From assembly GCA_030386875.1 (NCBI GenBank), contig CM059558.1, forward strand, positions 4,473,501 to 4,537,500: DNA of 64,000 bases. Reading direction: 5' to 3'. Shown here piece by piece: positions 1 to 11,257 of the stretch. Source of the DNA: Morinoia aosen (Eukaryota > Arthropoda > Malacostraca > Amphipoda > Talitridae). The notes beneath the pieces were generated by a model. It was not told the origin of the DNA. It did no database searches and was given only the letters and a program-made list of their open reading frames with translations. The first letter of the stretch is position 1. Each line of letters opens with the position of its first letter. Position numbers and translations under genes: made by a program.

Positions 1-589
1 TGAAAGAAAAATAGGAATCAGTTTACCAGTTAAAACCACACATTCACTGAACCTGTCTGATACTCCAGCTTGCACTATCTGATTTGTCAATCTTAGCATG
101 AGAATGCACATATTGAGCCTAACCTCTGAGTCAAATCATTTAACAGGCAAATCTGTAAAATCACACATTCAGTGTTATGCTAAAATACTGTCAATCTGGA
201 ATCTGACATTTCTAGCTTTACACCACAGCACACTTGCTATAGAACGCACTAGATTCACAACGTCACAACGGCTAGTCTGGCTCAATGTGGGTGGTTCGCC
301 GGCCGCCAGAAGCATCCTCGAATGCTCTAGAAACCGGCTGTTCATCGCTATCAAACACAAGTTATACGAAGGCAATCGACAAATATAGCCAGATCAAGAA
401 CACGTTTGGATTAATAAGTTTCTGACAGAAATTCATATCACCAAGGACACAAAACTTAAAATTATCCGGGAAGACGTTGTTTCCCTTGTGCGCACTTTGT
501 TCGAAAAACACGCTGCGTCAGTCTTGCGGACCAGCGCGGATCCGCAGAGTGTTGCCGAAATTAAATTGTCAAAATTCTTTAAAATTTCG
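1..589. other. Unassigned sequence, no gene seen
   Basis: Short open frames run through here but none has a recognisable motif or coding look. The stretch from about 480 to 545 is richer in G and C than its surroundings. No repeat termini were found. It may be the interior of a mobile element whose right end lies at 832, but that is a guess. Confidence 0.4.
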
Positions 590-832
590 CGTCATGTAAG
601 ACGCGACACTTAGACTCCTCTTGGTAAATATGGGTTATCTGCCACCACTTCAACTGTATGGTTTACTTTTGATGTTTTTACTATAAAAAATCCTGTTTTG
701 AAAGCATGGATATTAATATATTTTATGTGACCAAAAAAAAAACATACATCACAAAATTTGGGTGTGTGCAAAAAACATGTTTTTTTGCAAAAAACTGCCA
801 TCAAATAAAACAATTTTTTTTGCATCACTAGT
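590..832. mobile_element. Right end of a hAT-like non-autonomous element
   Basis: This block ends at 832 in GCATCACTA, the reverse complement of TAGTGATGC, which opens the element at 2874. It also shares the phrase GGGTTATCTGCCACCACTT and the AT-rich unit TATTAATATATTTTATGTG with 3060-3125 (inverted) and 3885-4020 (direct). It is therefore the terminal part of a relative of the 2874-7546 element. Its other end was not found and probably lies outside the window. Confidence 0.5.
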
Positions 833-1318
833 TCTGAAAGATATCAATTCTGTTGCTGATTACTAGTTCCTATGTTTAACAATATTCGGTCATAGAAATA
901 TTTAAATTTTATATTATTCTGTTGTCATTGATTGGCATATTAAATGGCTATTTTCCATTCTATCATTGAACACTCCTGTCATATTATTCTGTTTTGTGAC
1001 TTCGAATTGCAGAAGCTTTCTAGGGAAAGCTTATTCTTTATCAAACATTAGGCATTTGAATTTTGCAGTGAATTTAATAATTGAGTCCACTTTACTGGCT
1101 TCCTTGTTCAGCCCTATATATATTTGGCCCTATAAATTTTTAGCCCTTGCCTTGCAACTTAACCCTAGCCTCTCAACCATCATTCGCTGACTGACACGCA
1201 TTGGCTTCCTCTGTTGCATTGTGGGTTGTCACTGGGACAATTTTCAAAGCAGAGGTTTCATCAATGAATTCATTTATATTTGAATGATGAGAAAATTGCA
1301 CAGTTTAGAAAAGCCATT
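833..1318. other. Unassigned AT-rich spacer
   Basis: No gene, terminal repeat or tandem array was seen. A 74-residue open frame at 966-1190 lacks any recognisable motif. Confidence 0.4.
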
Positions 1319-1319
1319 G

Positions 1320-1953
1320 ATAGGTTTTTAACCATAACCCATAACCCATCGTAACCTAAGCTATCCTAACCTATCTCTTCCTGACCTATGCTAACCGAAC
1401 CTATCATGATAATGTCAAGCATAAAAAATGTGGACCCATGATAAAGTTCCGTCAACATTACATAACCTATCCTAACCTAACATATCTCAACCTATCCTAT
1501 CCTAACCTATCCCATCACAGCCTATCCTATCCTAACCTATCCTATCCTATACTAACCTATCATATCCTAACCTATATCCTAACCTATCATATCCTAACCT
1601 ATCATATTCTGACCTATCATATCCTAACCTATCATATCTTAACCTATCATATCCTAACCTATCATATACTAACCTATCAAATCCTAACCTATCATATCCT
1701 AACCTATCATATCCTAACCTATCATATCCTAACCTATCGTATCCTGACCTATCATATCCTGACCTATCATTTCCTAACCTACCATTTCCTAACCTATCAT
1801 TTCCTAACCTATCATTTCCTAACCTATCATTTCCTAACCTATCATTTCCTAACCTATCATTTCCTAACCTATCATTTCCTAACCTATCATTTCCTAACCT
1901 ATCATAGCCTAACCTAACATATCTCAACCTATCCTATCCTATCCTAACCTATC
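1320..1953. repeat. Minisatellite, 15-bp unit CCTAACCTATCATAT
   Basis: The unit CCTAACCTATCATAT, and further along CCTAACCTATCATTT, repeats from about 1545 to 1905. Looser CCTATCCTAACC variants lie on both sides. The array resumes after the insertions at 2808-2873 and again at 7547-7660, so three pieces were once one array. Because 15 is a multiple of three, the array keeps long open frames on both strands; these are artefacts. At 1427-1470 the array is preceded by GACCCATGATAAAGTTCCGTCAACATT-like sequence, the inverse of the block at 11258-11300, so the array appears to be the core of a longer repeat family. Confidence 0.9.
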
Positions 1954-1957
1954 TTAA

Positions 1958-2803
1958 GGAGAGCGTCCCCCATACGGACTTTTTTCTTTATTATTAAACC
2001 TAGAACAATGAAATTTGGTATACTGATAGGATATTAAATTTAGAACCGTTTTTGCTTAGAGCAAAAGTTCAATTTTCTTGAAAAGAAAATGGGTAATCAA
2101 AGAAAACGAAGTTCGAAGGGGGGGTTTCAAAAATCTCCTCCTACAGTTTTTGAGCTACAGTGATGATTTTGGTATCATTGGATGCGGAAAGACACGGACT
2201 TTTATGGTAACTAAAATTCATTCCAAAATTATTTATTGCTCATGAGTTATGACGTCATAAAATTGTATATATCCGAAAAAGTACATTTTTTTCCTATTTT
2301 TACACATTTTCATGTTGAAAATGGAAATTTGAGAAAACAAATTTTAGTTATCCTAAAAGCCCGTGTCTTCCCGCATCCAATGATACCAAAATCATTACTG
2401 TAGCTTAAAAACTGTAGAAGGAGAAGTTGTTTGAAACCCCAAAAACCATTGTTTACATTATAAGCAAAACAAAGAAACATAAACAATTCAAATAAAAAAT
2501 TTTGTAAAATTTTTGGTTCAAGTTAGACCCCTGAAATCCTTATAGAGTAATCCAGAGCCATAGGAGATGACATAGCAACTTTGCGCCATGAAGAAAATGC
2601 CATTGGAGAGGTGTAACATGATTAAATACCACTCCCCCTCCCCTCCCCCCCATTCTTTAAGCCCCCGTAGCGGGCGAACGAGTGAACGTACGAGTCTCAT
2701 TTTTTCACAGGATGTACCTGACCTCTTACACTTCTTCTAGCAGCAAAAATCCCAGTTTCTCACGAAATCTCAAAAGCATGGATTCATAAGGGGGACGCTC
2801 TCC
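1958..2803. mobile_element. TTAA-flanked non-autonomous DNA transposon (A)
   Basis: TTAA lies at 1954-1957 and again at 2804-2807. Inside these the ends are perfect inverted repeats, GGAGAGCGTCCCCC and its complement. The 846-bp body has no transposase frame. It contains an internal inverted repeat (about 2138-2212 against 2338-2425) around TTTTGGTATCATTGGATGCG. The target site and size fit a MITE of a TTAA-specific superfamily, piggyBac or Kolobok type; which one cannot be decided from the termini alone. It sits inside the 15-bp minisatellite. Confidence 0.8.
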
Positions 2804-3054
2804 TTAACCTATCCTATCACAGCCTATCCTATCCTAACCTCTACTAACATATTATATCCTAACCTATCCTAACTAGTGATGCAAAAACAACGGTTTTATT
2901 TGATTGCATTTTTTTTGCAAAAAAACGTTTTTTATGTGTTTTTTTTTGTTTTTTTTTTTGTTTTTTTTTTGCACACCTAAATTTTGTTAAGCATATGTCT
3001 GGGGTTTTTTTGGACACCTGAAATATATTAATATCCATGTTTTTTAGTCATTTC

Positions 3055-4020
3055 ATTGTTATAAAAACATCAAAAAGAAACCATACAGTAAAAGTGGTGG
3101 CAGATAACCCACAATTACCTAGAGGCGTCTAAGAGGAACAGCAGGAGCCACAGAACTCAAATTGATGGAGTCAAAATTCAGAGCTTACTATCTCTACTAT
3201 GCCTGATTTTATTTTTATGTGACCAAAAAATCAGACTTTGCAGAGATAATAAGGGTAAATCTGAAGGATATGTCAGTTATAGATTTTGTAAATTTTGATG
3301 CCTAACCTAAGCATAGTTAATAAGATCGAAATAAACAAGTTTTCTTCTATGCACTTTCCGTCTCAAATGAGTATTTTATTAGTTATAGCGGTAAATGACT
3401 TCCCGCAACTCCTGTGTTTGAAGCGGCAAGTAATTCAAGGAGCACGTCGGACAGCAACACTGCAATGCGCACTCGCTTCCAGCGCGATCGTCATCAAAGA
3501 CGAAACCAAACCTACCGCTATACCTCGTTAAATACTCTTTTGATGAGAAAAGTGTACAGAAGAAAAGTTGTTTATTTCGATGTTATTACCATGATTCAAG
3601 CAACAAAAATTCGAAAATTGATGAGTAGCTGTTTATTCGAGCGCATTCATCATCAAAGACGAAACTAAACTTATCGCTATAAATCGTAAAATACTCATTT
3701 GAGCCTTAAGGTGCGTAGAAGAAAACTTGTTTATTTTGGTTCAATTAATTAGGTTCAGGCACAAAAAAGTGGAAAATCGATTACTGACATATCCTTCAGA
3801 TTTACCATAATAAGCTCTGAATTTTGACTCCATCAATATAAGTTCTGTGGCTCCTGCTGCACCTCTTAGACTCTAGGTAATTGTGGGTTATCTGCCACCA
3901 CTTTTACTGTATGGTTTCTTTTTCATGTTTTCATTACAAAACAATGACTATTAACCATAGATATTAATATATATAAGGTGACCAAAAAAATACGCTGTTT
4001 TTTTAAAAACATGTTTTTTT
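3055..4020. repeat. Long inverted repeat with internal ~100-bp modules
   Basis: The arms are roughly 3060-3290 and 3775-4010; both carry TTTTGACTCCATCAAT and GGCTCCTGCTG or their complements. Between them a module of about 100 bp, marked by GAAATAAACAAGTTTTCTTC, occurs three times: once inverted (about 3320-3395) and twice direct (about 3510-3590 and 3680-3760). Open frames at 3295-3668 lie across these modules and show no protein motif. This may be an independent foldback transposon inside element B; clear target duplications were not found. Confidence 0.6.
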
Positions 4021-4033
4021 ACTAAAAATTCTG

Positions 4034-4711
4034 GGTCAATGTGAAGTTTAATGCAATCAGAAAATAATAATTTGCGATCCCAGGAATCACTAAAGGAACC
4101 CATTTAAGAACGTTTTACACGAATGACATTCTGCTCGCTGATGCGTTATTTTCGAATAATTGAACTTTGAAGTTGGCCTTTGCGCCAAAGGAAGCGAGCG
4201 CGTGAAACGGAATTTAATTAATAACGGAAGCTATTATAAACGTAAAGAGGTTGGGTCGGGAGGGGGAGGCACAGTTCTTCTAATGAAAATTATAAATAAA
4301 GCTTCTAACCAACCCATTTGGGTGATGACCGCAATCTTGTTGACATCGGCTCTAAGATGGCAGCGCCCATGGTGGTCGCCATCTTAGAGCCGATGTAAAC
4401 AAGATTGTGGTCGTCACGTTAATGGGTGGGTTAGAAGCTTTATTTATAATTTTTGCTAGAAGAACTTTGCTTCCCCCTCACGACCCAACCTCTTTACGTT
4501 TGTAACAGGGGGTTAGCTTCCGTTTTTAATTAAATTACGCTCGCTTCCTATGGCTCGGGAAGTCCAACTTCAAAGTTCAATGATTCGAAAATAAAGCATC
4601 AGCGAGCAGAATTTCATTCGTTCTTGTAAAACGTTCTTAAATGGGTTCCTTTAGTGATTGTTTGGAATATAATTATTAATTTCCATGATTGCAATTAACT
4701 TAACATTGACC
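4034..4711. mobile_element. Foldback MITE, copy 1
   Basis: The whole 678-bp element is one long palindrome whose arms meet near 4370. It begins GGTCAATGTGAAGTTTAATG, and its end is a slightly diverged complement of this. AAATTCTG flanks it on both sides (4026-4033 and 4712-4719), a perfect 8-bp target duplication. There is no transposase. Eight-bp duplications fit hAT, P or Merlin transposases; GG termini recall Merlin, but this is not decisive. The centre holds two opposed AAGATGGC motifs around GCGCCCATGG. Confidence 0.85.
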
Positions 4712-4737
4712 AAATTCTGACTAATAAAAGTGAATAT

Positions 4738-5411
4738 AGTCAATGTGAAGTTTAATGCAACCACGAAAAATAAGAATTCCGATCTTAGGAATCACTAAAT
4801 GAACCCATTTAAGAACGTTTTACAAGAATTACATTCTGCTCGCTGATGCGTTATTTTCGAATAATTGAACTTTGAAGTTGGCCTTTGCGCCAAAGGAAGC
4901 GAGCGCGTGAAACGAAATTTAATTAATAACGGAAGCTATTACAAACGTAAAGAGGTTGGGTCGTGAGGGGGAGGCACAGTTCTTTTAGTGAAAATTATAA
5001 ATAAAGCTTCTAACCCACCCATTAGGGTGACGACAGCACCCTGTTGACATCGGGTCCAAGATGGCGGCGCCCATGGTGGTTGCCATCTTTGACCCGATGT
5101 AAACAAGATTGCGGTCGTCACCCAAATGGGTGGGTTAGAAGCTTTATTTATAATTTTCACTAGAAGAACTGTGCCTCCCCCTTACGACCCAACCTCTTTA
5201 CGTTTTAATAGGGGGTTAGCTTCCGTTTATATTTGAATTACGCTCGCTTCCTTTGGCGCAGGGAAGGCCAACTTCAAAGTTCAATAATTCAAAAATAAAG
5301 CATCAGCAAGCAGAATGTCATTCTTGTAAAACGTTCTTAAATGGGTTCCTTTAGTAATTGTTTGGAATATAATTATTAATTTCCGTGGTTGCATTAAACT
5401 TCACATTGACC
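4738..5411. mobile_element. Foldback MITE, copy 2
   Basis: This 674-bp palindrome is a close relative of the element just upstream, with the same termini and the same internal order. The flanks are GTGAATAT (4730-4737) and ATGAATAT (5412-5419), an 8-bp target duplication with one mismatch. The different duplications show that the two copies arrived by separate insertions only 26 bp apart. The centre reads AAGATGGCGGCGCCCATGG with an opposed GCCATCTT. Confidence 0.85.
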
Positions 5412-5907
5412 ATGAATATTAATATATTCTCAGGTACCAAATATAACCATGCTGGTTTTTTTACAAAGAATCATGACTAAAAAACAATATATTTTATGTG
5501 ACCTAAAAAGCCCCATGCAGTTTTCAAAAAAACATGTTTTTTACTAAAAAATCATGACTGAAAAAACATGAATAATATATTTGAGACCAAAAAAATGTTT
5601 TTGTACTAAAAAATCATGACTAAAAAAACATGAATATATTCATGAGACCTAAAAAACCCCATGCTGTTTTTTAAAAAAATATGGTTTTTTTACAAACAAT
5701 GATGTATAAGAAAACCTGGATATGAATATATTTTATGCGACCAAAAAACCATGCTGTTTTATTTTACGTATTTTTCATAAAAAATTGTGTCTTAAATCAT
5801 GGATATTAGCATATTTTATGTTACCAAAAAGTCCTTCTGTTTTTAAGCATGTTTTTTTTATTAAAAAGGTAATATTCATTTTTTGGTCACGAATTCTTTG
5901 TAAAAAA

Positions 5908-6185
5908 AACACCCCTCAGGGGGATACAATTATTGTATCTATGGGAACTAGCGCTCCCAGGGGGACAATGTAAGGGCCCAAGCTGAAAGTTAGGTAGGCC
6001 TTTTTGTTGAAATGAAATGTTTTTGTGATGTTAAGGACCACCTTTTTTTTGGTTCACTGCTGTCCTGTTTTTCAGCACCTACTACTGTCTTCTTCAACTT
6101 TGATCTTGTTTCATAATCTTCCTTCCTCTCTTTGTATCGCATTTGTTGCTGGGTAGGGAGGCTAAAACTAATGACTAATCTAATC
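5908..6185 (+). mobile_element. SINE-like family S, copy 1 (internally deleted)
   Basis: It opens with CCCCTCAGGGGGATACAATT and ends AACTAATGACTAATCTAATC, as in the 352-bp copy at 58629. About 75 bp is missing in the middle, near a repeated CTTCCT. TGTAAAAAA occurs at both ends (5899-5907 and 6186-6194), a likely target duplication, though it is low in complexity. The copy sits in the AT-rich array of hAT-like element B. Confidence 0.75.
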
Positions 6186-6617
6186 TGTAAAAAATACATG
6201 GATATTAATTTATTTTATGTGACCAAAAAACCTTGTTTTCTGAAAAAAAGATTTTTTACAAAAAACATGAATGTTATTAAATTTTATCTGACCAAAAAAA
6301 CATGACATTTTAAAAAACATGTTTTTTTCATCAAAAGTCATTAATATCCATGTTTTTTAGTCATGATTTTTTTTTGGTTAAGAAAACATGATTTAAAAAA
6401 AAACAGCATTTTTTTGGCACATAAAACATATTAATATCCACATTTTTTATTCATGATTTTTCTGTAAAAAAGATGTTTATTTTGAAAAATACAGCATGGT
6501 TGTTTATGGTAAAATAAAGTATATTAATATCCGTGTTTTTTAGTCATGACTTTTTTGTAACAAAAACATTTAAAAAATAGCATGGGTTTTTTGGTCACAT
6601 AAGATATATTAATATCC

Positions 6618-6868
6618 ATTAGAATCGTACCAGGTCTTAGAATAAAATATCCACAAAGAATCTATTCACTCTATAAAACCTTTCGGAGACTAGCTCCATC
6701 CTCAGTAAGTCATTCAGTCAAATTTTTTTCAAAGGAACAGTGAAAATTCATTGTCCATTTCACCAAATTTTACAGAATGACTGAGGATGGAGCTGGTCTC
6801 CGAAAGGTTTTATGGAGTGAATAGATTGTACGTAGATATTTTATTCTAAGACCTAGTATAGTTCTAAT
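6618..6868. mobile_element. Penelope-type palindromic remnant
   Basis: This is an inverted repeat of about 250 bp whose arms both contain the GAGGATGGAGCT...TCTCCGAAAGG block, at 6670-6710 (inverted) and 6779-6808 (direct). The same block type, CTGA-x-GATGG-stem-TCCGAAA, marks the arms of the Penelope-like elements at 16590-17742 and 29342-30616. It lacks a coding region, so it is a fossil of a terminal repeat pair. Confidence 0.55.
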
Positions 6869-7546
6869 AAACATGATTTCAATATTAACAGCATTCTTCG
6901 TTTATAAGTTTCTAAAGACAATTCGATTAAAGAAAACTAACTTTCCTGATATTTACATCCGTGTTTTTTTAGTCATTTTTTTTAAATGTTTATAAAAAAA
7001 CTTTTTTGGTCCAATAAAATATAATAGCCATGTTTTTTTAGTCAAGATTTTTCTGTTAAAAAACAATGTTTTTAGAAAAACAGCATTGGATTTTTAAGGT
7101 CACAAATATATTAATTTCCATGTTTTTTAGTCATAATTTTTGTATAAATAACATGTTTTTTTAAAAAAAACAGCATGGTTTTTTAGTCACATCTCTATCA
7201 ATGACCATAAGTAAAGATATGTTATTATAACACACCATTGGGGAGTATCAAAGCATGAGACCACAGAAAATGAAAAAGTTCATAAAACCATAGAAAACCA
7301 TCAATTAAGAAGGATGCTGTTTTATTTTGTAATTTGACATGAAAACAAATAATGTAATGTGGTTCTTTTTCTTGCTGAGTTATTTTCAGACAAAATATTG
7401 AAAAAAAAAACAAAATATCCACATTTTTTTTGGCCACATTTTTTTTTGTAAAAAAACGTGTTTTTTTTTTCAGAAAAACGTGTTTTTTTTAGAAAAACGT
7501 GTTTAAAAAAAAAAAACGGCATGGTTTTTTTTGAGTCACATCTCTA

Positions 7547-7678
7547 ATCCTAACCTAACCTATCCTAACCTATCATATCCTAACCTATCATATCCTAACT
7601 TATCATATTCTAACCCATCATATCCTAATATAACCTATACCATCCTATCCTAACCTAATGGATGTATCTTCAAATTTA
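7547..7678. repeat. Continuation of the CCTAACCTAT minisatellite
   Basis: ATCCTAACCTAACC units run to about 7660 and then give way to AATGGATGTATCTTCAAATT before the TTAA at 7679. This is the same array as 1320-1953 and 2808-2873, split by two insertions. Confidence 0.8.
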
Positions 7679-7682
7679 TTAA

Positions 7683-10600
7683 GGACACCGTCTAGGTAGA
7701 AATCAGGATATGTGTTGATTTTCTGCTTTTATATGCATCTTATAGAGGATTTTCTTGCGCTTTCATTGGTACTTTCCGTTTACGTCTACTCCGAATAGTG
7801 CGCTCACCGGGGAAAGCGATGGGGGTGGCATGACCTTGACCCCTCACCCCCCCTCATTATTGGGGGTCAATTGAGCGTGATTCTCTGCGGCAATGGCAAT
7901 ATAGTTCGTTCATGGGCTACACAAAGTGCTTGCATTATTCAAACGAAACATTCTAACGCTGAATAAATATTTTTTGTAAAATTTTGACAATTTCAGAATT
8001 TAGCTGTTTTGCTGTATCTATGATAATGAAGCAGGAGACCGTCTTGATAGAAATCGGGATATGTGTTGATTATCTGTTTATATGTGCATCTTATGGAGGA
8101 TTTTCTTGCGCTTCCATTGGTTCTTTCCATTTACGTCTACTCCGAATAGTGCGCCCACCAGAGGGAGGGAAAGCGATGAGGGTAGAGTGACCTTGAACCC
8201 TCCCCCCCTCATTCATTATTGGGGGTCAATTGAGCGTGTTTCTCTGCGGGAATGGCATTATAGTTCGTTAATGGGCTACTCAAAGTGCTTCCATTATTGA
8301 AATGAAACATTCTAACGCTGAATAAATATTTTTTAATAATTTTTGACAATTTCAGAATTTAGCTGTTCTGCCGTATCTATGATACCGCAGCTTTCATTCA
8401 TAGCTCAATGACAGCTGCAGTATCATAGCTACAGCTATGGCGAGCACACCAATCCAAAGGGCTTGAAAAGAGCTATAGAATAAAGGAGTTGACTTGACAA
8501 AAAAACTTATTTTGGTAAAAAAAATGAAAAATTAAAAAATTGGTTGCTCTCAAGAATTACACCTATTCTCTTTTGTTGTATATTTTTTCCCAGAGTTACA
8601 GAGCTACAGCAATGTAAATTGTATCAATTAAAAGGGCTTAAAAAGAGCTACAAACGCTCAAGAGTTCATTATAGAAAACCCTGTAGTTCAAAAGATAAAA
8701 AGAAAAAAGTTTTTTTGTGAAAAACACGTTTTCTGGAAACTTGATAATTGGTTTCTCAAATGCTACTTCTTCCACAATTTTAGAGCTAGGAGAATGGTTT
8801 ATATACCATTCGATAGGGCTCAGCAAGGTTTTTCCTTGCGCAATAGCATTTTCTGATATATTCATTATTTTTAAAATTATACGACATAAAAAAAAAAATG
8901 AAAAAAAGTTCATTTTTTTTTAATTCCCCAAATCCACAAAAAATAAGTTATCAAAATTCCCTATTGCGAGTGGTTATGTCACGAGAAATGTTACCCTTCA
9001 CCTCCTTGTTAACAATTCATTAACAAGAAGATCAGGTTCTCGGAATAGAGGAATGGCACACCTCCAGGCTATATACACAACACAAATTAAATGAATTATC
9101 ATCGGCAATTACAGCACATATACTAAAATATAGGTACTCACCGGGGATCGCTGACCCACTTACGCAGCGCATTTTCTGGGCGCCCTCCGTTGCATTACGA
9201 TGGATTGCTTCTAATATTGTGGGGCATGATACACAGGGTGAATTATGCTTAACATTTATAATTCCCAGCCATACGTGATACAAACATCAATGAGCGCACA
9301 CACAATGATTGGTGTTAGGAACAATTCCAATTAAGTAATGAAAGCAAATAGCATACGTCAAATGACCTACTGCACATAATTACACAGAAATTTGGCTGGC
9401 CAGCCTTTAACCTTTAACCGCAGATTGCTTATGCACCCAAACATAACACAAATGATGCCTACAATATCTCAGCGCCCCCCAGCAGCCCAGTAGGCGAAGG
9501 TCACTTCAACCACAAAATTCGTCCGCGACTCGCTTCAGTTCAAAGGCCTGTTTTATACACTGTTCAGAAAATGTCTAGTGAGGACGTTATCTTGCTCATT
9601 TCGTTTCAGCATGTTTACACGTTGATTCCCTTCATTCGAGCTGATCAATCCTCAGGTGTGTGACTGAATTACCGTCCCGCCTGTCAAAGATAAAAGTTTA
9701 ACTTGTTACTTTTTTAAGCGCATCAATGACTGAATGACAATGAATTATCGCAATATTTATCTCAACAATATCTTTACTCTTTCTATTTTTTTTTTAAGAA
9801 ATGCATCTCTTACCCTCCCTTCTAGTGCAGCATCTCCATGTTCCATCAATAACTCCCACGGTGGGTTATGTTTTGATAAATTTCCCCTTTGTGAACGTGG
9901 TGACGGAACACGTAAAATTTCTGCAAGTGAAACGAGAATGTGTTACTTTCTGGATTACATTATAGCGTGAAACTTAGTAAAATTTTCAATATAGCCACTT
10001 TTCTTATTATTGCATTAAGCACGCTTGTTATTGTGAACACACCCGCGTTTCTTGGTTGCACCTCACGTTACGGTTACGCCGGTCGAACTGTCCATTGTTC
10101 CTCCGACGCCTTGAGCCCTGGCGCATTCTCTTCGAGGGTTGAGAACTCTCACCTTCGGCCTATGAGAATCTTAGGAGCCTCGGAGTGCCCGCCTACCTCT
10201 TTTCTAATTGGTAGTGCCGCCGCTCGCCTTTATTCCTTTCTTAGCATCATTTTTCTTCTCACGCTCAGCTCCTTCGAACCGACCGTTGGTTTGCCGACTC
10301 TCTCGGTCTGAGTGTCTCGATTTATCTTTGACTACAAGGCAACTTTGTTCGCGCTTGGGTAGGCATTTTTCGACCGTATCGAGTTTCCCAAGGCTCGCTC
10401 GCATAACCACAACATAGGCCCCTCCAGAAACAAGACACACTGTAAACATACATCGTTTGTCTCTCGCACCTTATTGCAGCCTTCTAACATTGCTGAGTTG
10501 AAAGAAAACATACAGGCGTAAAAACATACATGTTGAAGAGACATAAAACATTCATGTTGAAGCGACCCCTCCGGCTGCTGGGTTTTTCTGAGATATTTCA

Positions 10601-11253
10601 AGACACAACTTTTTACGCAATTACAAGAATTTTCATTTTAAATTCGCAAAAATGTGATTACAAGAATTTTCATTTTATATTCGCAAGAATTTGGTCATTC
10701 TGAACAGATTCTGGGAATTATAAATGTTAAGCATAATTCACCCTGTGTATCATGCCCCACAATATTAGAAGCAATCCATCGTAATGCAACGGAGGGCGCC
10801 CAGAAAATGCGCTGCGTAAGTGGGTCAGCGATCCCCGGTGAGTACCTTTATTTTAGTATATGTGCTGTAATTGCCGATGATAATTCATTTAATTTGTGTT
10901 GTGTATATAGCCTGGAGGTGTGCCATTCCTCTATTCCGAGAACCTGATCTTCTTGTTAATGAATTGTTAACAAGGAGGTGAAGGGTAACATTTCTCGTGA
11001 CAGTTATATAGACATCTAAGCAATCTAAAAACGAAGTTCTGGTTCTGTAACTTGAAAATTGTAGAACTAGTAGGATTTTTAAAAAACCCCTATTTTATCA
11101 TATTTTTCGAAAAAAAAAAAAAAAAAATCCAATGCAGATACAAAAATTTTGTCGAAATAACAAATGATATTTGCATCATTTCACACCTACTGTGAAAATT
11201 TCAGAGAAATCCATCTATAAATAACGGGACTTTTTTTTACCTAGACGGTGTCC
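7683..11253. mobile_element. TTAA-flanked non-autonomous DNA transposon (B1)
   Basis: TTAA at 7679-7682 and 11254-11257 flanks perfect 16-bp inverted termini, GGACACCGTCTAGGTA. Near its left end a block of about 350 bp is directly duplicated (about 7689-8037 and 8038-8385), each copy with GTGTTGATT, TACGTCTACTCCGAATAGTG and TCAATTGAGCGTG. No transposase is visible. It is the same family as 11343-12883, which lies in the opposite orientation. A separate 2,026-bp long-TIR element (8977-11002) is inserted in it. Confidence 0.8.
8977..11002. mobile_element. Long-TIR DNA transposon inserted in TTAA element B1
   Basis: Inverted repeats of about 290 bp (about 8977-9274 and 10706-11002) begin TGTCACGAGAAATGTTACCC. 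GTTA lies on both sides (8973-8976 and 11003-11006). The sister element at 11343-12883 keeps the uninterrupted site GTGGTTATATAG near 11578-11592, which confirms the boundaries and a 4-bp duplication. Both arms contain the same 83-97 residue open frame (CPTILEAIHRNATEGAQKMRC). The middle, 9275-10705, has several unrecognised open frames, including 9940-10311 (123 residues, hydrophobic patches). Superfamily unassigned; 4-bp duplications are known for Sola and Chapaev types. Confidence 0.75.
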
Positions 11254-11257
11254 TTAA

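Larger units (their letters stand above)
5420..7535. repeat. AT-rich repeat array, two opposed halves
   Basis: Units of very roughly 70-90 bp contain ATGGATATTAATATATTT, ATGTGACCAAAAAA, CATGCTGTTTTTT and a run such as TTTACTAAAAAATCATGAC. They run in one direction to about 6340 and in the opposite direction from there to 7535, making a very large imperfect hairpin. A SINE-like copy (5908-6185) and a Penelope-derived palindrome (6618-6868) interrupt it. Homopolymer runs are long. No coding content was seen. Confidence 0.75.
2874..7546. mobile_element. Composite hAT-like non-autonomous element (B)
   Basis: The element begins TAGTGATGCAAAAAC and ends with the complement of TAGAGATGTGACTC. The outermost eight bases match at seven positions. 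The eight bases before it (2866-2873) and after it (7547-7554) are both ATCCTAAC, a perfect 8-bp target duplication as made by hAT transposases, though this word is also common in the array it entered. No transposase is present. The body is mostly an AT-rich unit containing TATTAATATATTTTATGTG, in one orientation up to about 6340 and inverted after it. It hosts two foldback elements, a SINE-like copy and a Penelope-derived palindrome. Confidence 0.65.

Noticed and set aside
1438-1927. Open frames of 126-159 residues on both strands
   Set aside because: Products of the 15-bp (five-codon) minisatellite.
1320-1953. Telomeric (TTAGG)n repeat
   Set aside because: The unit is CCTAACCTATCATAT, not a pentamer array; it resembles telomere sequence only in the CCTAACC part.
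4939-5160. Small open frames in the foldback elements
   Set aside because: They mirror each other across the palindrome and occur equally on both strands.
9940-10311. 123-residue open frame as a membrane protein gene
   Set aside because: No motif, no splice or codon support, and it lies in the middle of a long-TIR transposon; kept only as unrecognised content of that element.
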